35,740 nt of DNA from NCBI GenBank assembly GCA_001275005.1, contig JWZX01002239.1, positions 1 to 35,740 of the forward strand, read 5' to 3'. Position numbers and translations under genes: made by a program. Below, one piece after another: positions 25,253-32,365 of this stretch; position 1 is the first letter of the stretch; every line of letters begins with the position of its first letter. The notes under the pieces were generated by a model. That model did not search any database. It saw nothing but the letters and a program-made list of their open reading frames with translations, and was not told the origin of the DNA. This DNA comes from Chrysochromulina tobinii (taxonomy: Eukaryota; Haptophyta; Prymnesiales; Chrysochromulinaceae).

Positions 25253-28162
25253 TTAGTCCTTCTTGACAATCGGCTCGATGCGGAATTCGTAGCCGGTGGC
25301 AAGCTGGAAGGAGGTGGCCGTGCGCACAACATTGGTCTTGTTCGATTGCGCTGCCGGGTCCGAGCGCGTGCGCGAGCCGTCATCCGTGGACTTGCGCTGG
25401 TCCATGACCGCCTGCTTGGCGGATTTCGTTGCGTACGGGTTGTTCGACAAGTCGATGATGTTCATGTTGATGGTGGAGCGGTAGGCCTTGGTTCCTGGCT
25501 TGAGGGCAAGTTCGAGCGCGCGCATGCCGTTGTTGTCGATCTTATTGTCCGAGACATCGAGAGAGTCGACCATGCCGCACGAGCCCGAGGCCATCGAGGC
25601 GCAGAGCAGGATGAGGTCTGCCGAGGTCAGCCCGAGCTTGGGCAGCGAGATGTTGCTCAGCAGCGGGATGCGCTCACCTACCAATGATATCTTCGGAAAT
25701 TGTTGGCTGTACGCGACGATCGCGATCGTCGTGGCCGCTTCATGCCCAAACGGGCAAGGCATCCCGAAGCTGACCGACTGGAGCTCGCGCAGATTTGTTG
25801 GCGCGGTCGCGAGCGCCTGCGCGAGCAGCCGTGCACCGTCGGCCTCGATCGTATTAGACTCGAGCGTGAGGTGGCGCAGCTTCCTTTGGTAACCCTCCCC
25901 CAGCCGGGCTGCGAACTCGCTCACGAAGGCGCGGCCGCTCTCAGTCGCGACGTCCCTGAAGATGAAGGTGAACTTCTTGAGAGAGGTCGGTAGGGAGCGG
26001 GCGAGCGCCTTGGCCATCGACTCGTCGAATGGGGAGCAGCCGGATAATAAGACAAAGGCGTGCGGAGTGCCCGACTGCCCGATGGCGCGGATGCAACTTT
26101 GGTACGCCGGCCCAGGGCCGAGGTTGGCAGAGTTACGCAGGGTTGCGAGTGCCACACGCCCAGCAATAGCCCGGTCGACCTGCAGGTAGGCCTCTTCCTC
26201 AGCGGACTGCGTCACGCCCAGCGGCCCATTCTCCCGATAGATTTTGAGCCACCCGGCGTTCCATTCATCCAAGTCAATCTCGCCATCCTTGTTGGTGTTG
26301 ACTTCGGCGACGATCATATCAATCTTCGCCTCCTCTACCACGCTCGTCTCGCGTAGGTAAGCCTTCATCGTGGCGATCGGGATGCGTGCCTCCTTCTTGG
26401 CCACATCGATCTGGTTCACCTTGGCCACGGCCTTGAAGATGTTCTCACCAGCGACGGCCGTGAGGATGGCCTTCCGATCGGCTTCGACCGAGGTATGAGC
26501 TTCGAGGAGGCGAGACTCTAACCCCCTCAGAGCGAGGCGCAGCGGGAAGAAGTTTTCGCGCGTCGGCTTGTTCACTTGGCATGCGTGGAAGTCGGCCGCC
26601 GCGTAGTCCCCCTCAAGAAGACCGACCGCCGTGCAATGTCGGTGCTTGGTCCCATCGATGCGACCCGCGGTGACACGCATCGTGGTGACGCACACGTGCG
26701 TTCGCGCGGTGTACAGATCCCATTTATGGTCTGCCTTGACCAATGAGAGATAGGTCTCGTACAGGCACCACGAGCGGCGCAGGCACACCCCAGCCGCATC
26801 AAGCACCGTCACAGTCCCGATGCAGTTGCGCAGCGCCTTTTGGAACGTGGACCAATAAAAGGCCGGGTCGGGCCGCCACTGGTTGTTGGCGAAGGCAGAG
26901 ATGAAATATGCGCAGTGGTCGGGCACGCCGCGGTCGCGCGCGTGCTGCTCGAGGCAGTCGAGCAGGTTGCGGAAGCTCTCACCCCACCAGCTGCACACAA
27001 ACCAGACGGGCGGCTGCACGTCCTGCGCGATTCGCTCGATGTAGCTCGAGCGCTGCTCCTGCGTGCTCGGCTTGATGATGTAGCGCGTCACGTCGTACAT
27101 GGTCACGTCCGCCACTCTCAGCCGGCGCCCATGCACACCCATCCACCCCTCGTGGTCGCACCGAGCCTCTATGTGCCTCATAATGTCGCGCAGCTGCGAG
27201 AGCGTGATGCCGCGCTCCTCGCCCCTCGGGATGCGACGCGGCGCTCGATGCTTGTGCAGGTCGGCAAAGTCCACCGTGTAGTGGTGTGAGACGAGGTCGA
27301 GGAGCAAGTTGAGGCCTCGCTGGTCTTGCCCGAGGATCGCGCCCTGTCCAAAGCCCGCCTCATGGTACCCCTTGATCCACTCCTCGCGGCTCACCGAGCC
27401 CGAACCATCCTTGTCAAGGGTGGCGAAGAGCGAGGCGACCTTATCCGGATCGAGGCGGCCGCGGAAGAAGCGGTAGAGCTCGTCGCGCGATACGTGGCCG
27501 CTCTTGTCCTTGTCGATGATGTCGAAGACCACGTCCGGCCCCGTCCACGACTTGAACGGCGGACGGCCCACCTCGAGCTCCTTGAGGTAGGAGCCTTGAG
27601 GAGCCGGGGCCGTGTTTGGGCGCCGATTGGACTGGCTCATGTCAAACTTGACCTGCGCGCTGATCACGTCGGACTCGGAGGCCATATAAGCCAAGTATTT
27701 GGACGTCGTCTGCCGCGGTAAGCCCATCAGATGAGCCGCACTTGCAGCATGAGACGCAGAGGCGCTCTTGATGGAGCTTGCAGATGCAGCTTGCAGATGA
27801 GTCGAACTCTTTGCAGCATGCAGATGAGTCACGCTCGCTGCGTGCAGGTCGGGCTCCCTTCTCAGCAGCTGCGGCCGATGCGACAGCTCGTGCATGGATG
27901 AGACACGGCGCAAACTCGGATTGTGGAGCTCGACAATTGAACTTGACGAACGCAGCGCTGTCGTGCGAGAGGCTGGCCGCCATCGGTCGAGGAAAGGTTG
28001 GATCGACTGAGAGTCCATCTGACTTGGCCAAGCTCCATTTCGCCTCGCCAGTTCCGGTGAGAGCACGGGCTCACCGACAAAGTGCTGTTGTGTGAGCGCC
28101 GACCCAGATGGGTCGAAGAGTGTAGCCTTGCTCGGCGACGAGATGCGTAACCCTACTCGCAT
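25253..28162 (-). CDS. EF-hand / TIR-like / EF-hand / leucine-rich-repeat protein
   Basis: The product is 969 residues from the first ATG (28162). A Ser/His/Ala-rich N-terminus (1-190) is followed by two canonical EF-hands with loops DKDKSGHVSRDE (217-228) and DKDGSGSVSREE (250-261). Residues about 385-480 resemble a TIR fold: WFVCSWWGESFRNLLDCL, then YFISAFANNQW, then FQKALRNCIGTVTVLD and RRSWCLYETYLSL, whose WCxxE (Glu469) matches the place of the catalytic Glu in NADase-type TIR domains. A third EF-hand has the loop NTNKDGEIDLDE (622-633). The C-terminus holds at least three leucine-rich repeats (LRHLTLESNTIEADGARLL, VDSLDVSDNKIDNNGMRAL, NIIDLSNNPY). Similar TIR-like modules occur in dinoflagellate and haptophyte proteins without assigned function. 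The whole looks like a calcium-responsive sensor; this is inference. Confidence 0.82.
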   Translation of the reverse strand: MRVGLRISSPSKATLFDPSGSALTQQHFVGEPVLSPELARRNGAWPSQMDSQSIQPFLDRWRPASRTTALRSSSSIVELHNPSLRRVSSMHELSHRPQLLRREPDLHAASVTHLHAAKSSTHLQAASASSIKSASASHAASAAHLMGLPRQTTSKYLAYMASESDVISAQVKFDMSQSNRRPNTAPAPQGSYLKELEVGRPPFKSWTGPDVVFDIIDKDKSGHVSRDELYRFFRGRLDPDKVASLFATLDKDGSGSVSREEWIKGYHEAGFGQGAILGQDQRGLNLLLDLVSHHYTVDFADLHKHRAPRRIPRGEERGITLSQLRDIMRHIEARCDHEGWMGVHGRRLRVADVTMYDVTRYIIKPSTQEQRSSYIERIAQDVQPPVWFVCSWWGESFRNLLDCLEQHARDRGVPDHCAYFISAFANNQWRPDPAFYWSTFQKALRNCIGTVTVLDAAGVCLRRSWCLYETYLSLVKADHKWDLYTARTHVCVTTMRVTAGRIDGTKHRHCTAVGLLEGDYAAADFHACQVNKPTRENFFPLRLALRGLESRLLEAHTSVEADRKAILTAVAGENIFKAVAKVNQIDVAKKEARIPIATMKAYLRETSVVEEAKIDMIVAEVNTNKDGEIDLDEWNAGWLKIYRENGPLGVTQSAEEEAYLQVDRAIAGRVALATLRNSANLGPGPAYQSCIRAIGQSGTPHAFVLLSGCSPFDESMAKALARSLPTSLKKFTFIFRDVATESGRAFVSEFAARLGEGYQRKLRHLTLESNTIEADGARLLAQALATAPTNLRELQSVSFGMPCPFGHEAATTIAIVAYSQQFPKISLVGERIPLLSNISLPKLGLTSADLILLCASMASGSCGMVDSLDVSDNKIDNNGMRALELALKPGTKAYRSTINMNIIDLSNNPYATKSAKQAVMDQRKSTDDGSRTRSDPAAQSNKTNVVRTATSFQLATGYEFRIEPIVKKD

Positions 28163-28311
28163 GGCTTCGTCCGTCGACAAAGAGGAAAGGGTTGTAAAGC
28201 GCCTCGCCTTTTCCTCTTCGGTGAAACGTGCGCCGCCGGTGCGGGGTCGCGTTGTTTAGGTTTATGTTTCAAACAAGTTTGAGAGCAAATGAGCTCAAAA
28301 CGACGCCTTGC

Positions 28312-29937
28312 TCACTTGAGCCGCCACGCGGCGACCATCATGTCTTCGAAGTACTCGTCTGTCTCGAAGAGCGGGGAGATCCACTCGTACCTGTCGGCGA
28401 ACTCTCGAAGGGTCACCTCGTCGTCGAGGTGGGCGGGATCGTCGCGCCACGGCGCGAGGAAGGCCAGCGCCACGTCTTCCTCCGTGAGCACCCCTTCGTG
28501 CACGCCAATGTGCCGTGAAGCGTCGTATCGGGCGGCCAGGTGCTCGGGTTTGACCTGCTTCTTGTTCGCGTCCTCCTTGAGCGCCGCGTAGGCGGAGCGC
28601 ACGAGGCGCACGCGCTCGGGTCCCATGGGCGGCCCGCGCACCGCGAGTGTGAACTCGTCGAACGAGAAGAGAGGCCCTTGCTCGGTGCCACGCCCAGGGC
28701 CACGTGGTGTCGTCGCTGGGGGCTCGAACGCGTCGACGAGCGCGTTGAGATCGGCGTCGCTCAGGGTGACGCGACACAGAGTGGCAAGCGACAGGAGACC
28801 ATTGATGAAGAGCTTGGCGGGCAGCGTGCCCGTAGGATAGCCTCCCTCCTTGTGCGCCGCGTACCAGCGCGCATCTGCAGCGCGCAGAGCGTCATACCCG
28901 CCAGCTTCCCGTTCCAGACCCTCCCGGAGCCGTCCAATGGTATTTGTCACTCGACCACTCGCGCGCCCGTCGGAGCGCGGCGCGCCCACGAGCGCGCGGT
29001 GGAAGTCTTCGGCCGGCACCGAACCCGAACGCGCAAGGTCGCACCGTGCAAAGAGCGCGGCGAGCACCTGATGCGAGCGTGGGACGACTGATGAGGAAGG
29101 CAATCAGAAGGCGATGAGAAGCAATGAGATGGCAAGCCGATGGCAAGTAGATGGCAAGCAGATTGGAAGCAGATGAGCGCGCACCTGATGCGAGCTCGGT
29201 ACGGCGCCCCTGCCAGGGAAATCGTAATTGAGCTTGCGCCCGATGGTGTCGACAAAGGGGCCCAAGAGGACGCGGCCCGAGCGGTGCGGGTCGCACTCGG
29301 CGAAGTAGGCGCGCGCTGCTAGCCCCGCTCCGAGGTGGCGCGTGCCGGTGGCCTCCACCTCCCCCAGCCGGCGGCGAAGCGTCTCCTCGAGACGTTCGAT
29401 GTAATGGACCTCGACGGGGACGGCGAGGGTCCACGCCTGCCCGATGACGCGCTTAGCGCGCAACTCAGCCTCCTCCGCCTCGAGCTCCTGCGCCGAGGGC
29501 GGCTTATCCCCGTACAGACGCTCCGCCATCCAGACCGCCTGCGCCGGCCCTTCGTAGGATCCGAGCTTGTCGTCGTCCTTCTTGGGTGCCGTCGCGGCGC
29601 CGCTGAGCTTCGAGCGCCAGCGCTCGGCCTCAACGACGGCACCGAACGTGTACTCTTTGTCTTTGTTCTTGGGGACTGGCTTCGGCCCATCCGAAAGCTT
29701 GAACGCGTCGCGCCAACCTGAACCGGAGCCCGTGAGGGATGAGGAGGCGGGGGCGGGAGCGGACGCCGCGGGCGCTGGAGCGGACTCCCTGTAGCGGTTA
29801 AGAGACATGGATGCCACCTTGCTGCTGGCGTCGGAGACGATAACGTTGCGCACCGGCGTCGCAGGACCGATTGATCGCCCACCGCCAGCCGAGCTGCCAA
29901 AACCAATCACTCCACGACCAGGCGCCAGCGAGGGCAT
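28312..29937 (-). CDS. Calcyphosine-like EF-hand protein, two exons (29937-29185, 29067-28312)
   Basis: Splicing yields 502 residues. The N-terminal third is Ser/Ala/Gly-rich. EF-hand-like units are visible at YFAECDPHRSGRVLLGPFVD and LFARCDLARSGSVPAEDFHR, both with Asp at loop position 1 but imperfect later ligands, and degenerate ones at LSDADLNALVDAF and GVLTEEDVALAF. The end REFADRYEWISPLFETDEYFEDMMVAAW follows the pattern of the calcyphosine group, where a (D/F)YY-x-x-(V/I)S-x-x-(I/F) helix precedes D-x-x-F-x-x-M(M/L)-x-x-AW. Such proteins are frequent in cilia and flagella. It lies 150 bp upstream of the EF-hand/TIR-like gene on the same strand, so two EF-hand genes stand in tandem. Exon phase is 0. 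Confidence 0.8.
29068..29184 (-). other. Intron with flanking direct repeats and 11-bp internal repeats
   Basis: On the minus strand the 117-bp intron starts GTGCGC and ends CATCAG. GCACCTGATGCGAGC (plus-strand reading) occurs at 29064-29078 and 29181-29195, spanning both junctions exactly 117 bp apart. Four 11-bp units (GATGGCAAGCC, GATGGCAAGTA, GATGGCAAGCA, GATTGGAAGCA) lie at 29128-29171, with more degenerate ones beside them. Removal joins PSSHQ to VLAALFARCD in phase 0. Confidence 0.88.
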
Positions 29938-30406
29938 TCTTTAAGTGGAGCTACGATGGCAGCTACGAGCGAGGCCGTGCGCAGCCATGGTACCGCATTG
30001 GACGAATTTCGCGTCTGGACGAGTTTCTGGACGTTTCTTGGTATTGGCCTTCACTTGAAGGGACTTCTCTCTTCAAAATCCGTTTCGTCTCGGCAGTCGG
30101 AGCGCAAAAAACTCCGTGACTCTAAGCTACATGTAGCAAGCAAGCAAGACTTGACTCTAAGGACGGCTCCGCACCCCTCGGTCAACTCAAGGCCCGGAGG
30201 CGCATGCCGAGGCGGCACCCGACCAAATAACTCCGTCTCAATGGACAATGCAAACAGGGCGCAGCTTCACGTCTATCATGTGAACACACTGTCTTGGCAA
30301 AGTCAGCCTGGTAGGAATTCAAGCCTAGTTGGAAGTCTGCACTTTTCGATGATTTGGACTTGGTCTCAGTGTAGTTTGAGCTGAGCTACTGAAGTACTGT
30401 AGGCTC
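29938..30406. other. Gene-free stretch between two minus-strand genes
   Basis: The 469 bp cover the 3' end of the PARP gene and the promoter of the EF-hand gene. Plus-strand frames here show no domain and one of them starts inside the promoter. No gene is supported. Confidence 0.45.
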
Positions 30407-32140
30407 TCAACGTGAGCGGCGCGCAGGAGCCACATTGGCTTTGGATCCTCGCGTTCGGTAGGGCGGCGGCGCCGGCGCCGATGCGGATGGCGGCATCGGC
30501 ATGCTTGCCAGCCCAAAGCTGGAAAGCATGCCCGAAGTGGCATGCTGAGGGAAAAGCTGAGCCCAAGCAGAGCCCAACTGCGGCGGCATGCCCGCGGGCG
30601 CGGCGCCCGCGGCCCTCTGAGCCCAAGCTGAGCCCAGCCGCGACGGCATGCCCGCGGGCGCGGCATTGCCCAGCAGCGGCGGCATTGTCCTGAGCATCTC
30701 GAGCGCGCGTTGCTCAAAAGTGATGACGAAGAGAGGAAGCTGATGCTCGCTCTTGTTGATCACGACAATGCCCTGCTGTCGCTTGGTGAGGCCCGAGCGG
30801 TCCATAAGCACGGCAAAGACGAGCATGCGCTTCGAGCCGGCGCAGTACGGGATCGAGATGGCGGGAGTTTCGGCAAAGTACTCTCCCGCGCCGAGCACCT
30901 GACCATTCAGGCCACGCCGCGTCGGGTCGAGCCCGTGTGTGCAGATCTGGTCGATGTTCTCGGCACGTGTGCCGTGGAACACGAGGCGCACGGCCTTGTC
31001 GCTCGCCGCCTTGAAGGCAGCGGCGAAGCGCTCGTACAGCAGGCCGCCGGGCTGCGCGCTCGGGTTTGCCCACACATCCTTGACATGCAGCTCCTTTGCC
31101 TTGTCGCTCAGCCACTCGCGCACGCGTGCCCGCTGCGCGCGGAGCAGGTCGTGCGGCTCGGCGGCTGCGGCACTCGGCTCGAGGCCCGCCGCCAGCTGCT
31201 CCTGCACGCGCCGCGCGAGCCTTTCGTCCTCCGCTGCACGCCTCACACGCCGCACCTGCTCCGCGTGCTCCTCTGCGTCGAGCTGCGTTTGCAGCCGCGC
31301 CGCCATCGCAGCGTCCGGATCCGCGTTGTCGTCGTCGTTGTCGTCGTCGTCGTCGAGCACTATGGGCGCGATCGGCGCGCCGCTGCCGCTGCCGCTGCCG
31401 CCGCCGCCGCCGCTGCCGCCGCCGCCGCTGCTGCTGCTGCTGCCTATGCTTTTGCTGCGGCCGACTTGGGGTGGCACTGGATCAGCGGCCTCGCCCAGGT
31501 CGGCGAGCTCCATGATGTCGTCCAGATCAAAGTCGTCTTCGTCGAAGAGCACGTTGAGTGAGCTCGCGAAGAGCGAGCCCTCAGCATCTGTGTCGTCGTC
31601 GCAGAGGTCGATGGCGAAGCCGGAGGCGCCGCGCGAGGACACGGCTAAGGCGTCGCTGGCGGCAGTAGCTGCGGTGGCACGAGGAGCTGCCGCAGCAGCG
31701 GTGGCAACAGGCGCGAGCGCTAGTGCTGACGCAGCGACAGCAGCTGCAGGAAGAGCATCAGTCGTTGTGTTGGCAGCGGTGGCCCGAGCGGCGGCCCGCG
31801 CAGTGGCCACCGGAGGCGGCTCATCGAGGGTGAGGTCAAACTCCTCTCGAGTGTCCTCGCGCGCGCGCTTGCGGCGCGCCACCGCTCTTGGATGCGCCTC
31901 AGCCTGATCGATGTCGACCCAAGCTTGCATTTGCACTTGGCGGCCGCCCACTGCCCTCCATCCCGGCTGCACATCCCGGCGGATTTCGTTAGTTTTCCAG
32001 TTACGGAGTGGCGAGTACAACAGTACAAAGGTGCATTGTACCGAGCGGCAGGTGATCGGGTGGACTCCGGCAGCTTCTTTGCGACTCGGTCCACACCGCG
32101 CTGACCACACCGTCTCAAAGGACGGCTCGACATAACTCAT
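30407..32140 (-). CDS. PARP-type ADP-ribosyltransferase with SUMO-interacting motifs
   Basis: The frame gives 577 residues; the first 70 look like leader sequence, and ATG 31930 (Met71, followed by a basic RRKRARED nuclear-type signal) is a strong alternative start. Acidic hydrophobic motifs that fit SUMO-interacting motifs occur at about 175-183 (FAIDLCDDD) and 257-268 (IAPIVLDDDDDN). Residues 279-320 are charged helices (AARLQTQLDAEEHA, ERLARRVQEQL) that resemble ubiquitin-interacting motifs. The catalytic domain (about 380-480) has the donor-loop start LVFHGTRAENIDQIC with His389 and GAGEYFA with Tyr421. The third catalytic position falls in HQLPLFVITF, which has no Glu, so mono-ADP-ribosylation is more likely than chain synthesis. 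The C-terminus is Pro/Met/Ala-rich with a 20-residue tandem repeat. Confidence 0.86.
   Translation of the reverse strand: MSYVEPSFETVWSARCGPSRKEAAGVHPITCRSVQCTFVLLYSPLRNWKTNEIRRDVQPGWRAVGGRQVQMQAWVDIDQAEAHPRAVARRKRAREDTREEFDLTLDEPPPVATARAAARATAANTTTDALPAAAVAASALALAPVATAAAAAPRATAATAASDALAVSSRGASGFAIDLCDDDTDAEGSLFASSLNVLFDEDDFDLDDIMELADLGEAADPVPPQVGRSKSIGSSSSSGGGGSGGGGGSGSGSGAPIAPIVLDDDDDNDDDNADPDAAMAARLQTQLDAEEHAEQVRRVRRAAEDERLARRVQEQLAAGLEPSAAAAEPHDLLRAQRARVREWLSDKAKELHVKDVWANPSAQPGGLLYERFAAAFKAASDKAVRLVFHGTRAENIDQICTHGLDPTRRGLNGQVLGAGEYFAETPAISIPYCAGSKRMLVFAVLMDRSGLTKRQQGIVVINKSEHQLPLFVITFEQRALEMLRTMPPLLGNAAPAGMPSRLGSAWAQRAAGAAPAGMPPQLGSAWAQLFPQHATSGMLSSFGLASMPMPPSASAPAPPPYRTRGSKANVAPARRSR
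30558..30664 (-). repeat. 60-bp tandem duplication in the PARP C-terminus
   Basis: A 47-nt stretch beginning TGAGCCCAAGC recurs at 30558 and 30618 with few differences, giving two copies of AAPAGMPxxLGSAWAQ in the protein. A further degenerate copy may lie near 30498-30525. Confidence 0.8.
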
Positions 32141-32365
32141 CAGGAGCCGGTCGATAACGGTACGATACTCGCAATGTCGTTATGTCGGGACACGGGTGTG
32201 TGTCGGGGCTCGGGCGGAGTTCTCGCTCTGGGGAAGAGCACACCATATATTCCACCCCAGTTTCTCTGTGTGTTGGTGGTGCATTGTGAAGGAAATAGGG
32301 GAAAAATAAAGTGGCAACAACGTCAACAACCGTCACACGGCATCGGGCATGACGGGCAAAAGTGT
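32141..32365. promoter_or_regulatory. Short intergenic stretch upstream of the PARP gene
   Basis: The 225 bp (435 bp if translation starts at 31930) hold the PARP promoter and the 3' end of the next minus-strand gene. The AT-richer part near 32230-32320 includes ACCATATATTCC. Nothing else was recognised. Confidence 0.35.

Noticed and set aside
24980-25687. Plus-strand frame of 235 codons
   Set aside because: It is antisense to the 3' part of the EF-hand/TIR-like/LRR gene and starts in the intergenic spacer; no domain.
29956-30384. Plus-strand frame of 142 codons starting just upstream of the EF-hand gene
   Set aside because: It lies in the divergent promoter side and 3' flank of neighbours, with no domain and a non-biased composition.
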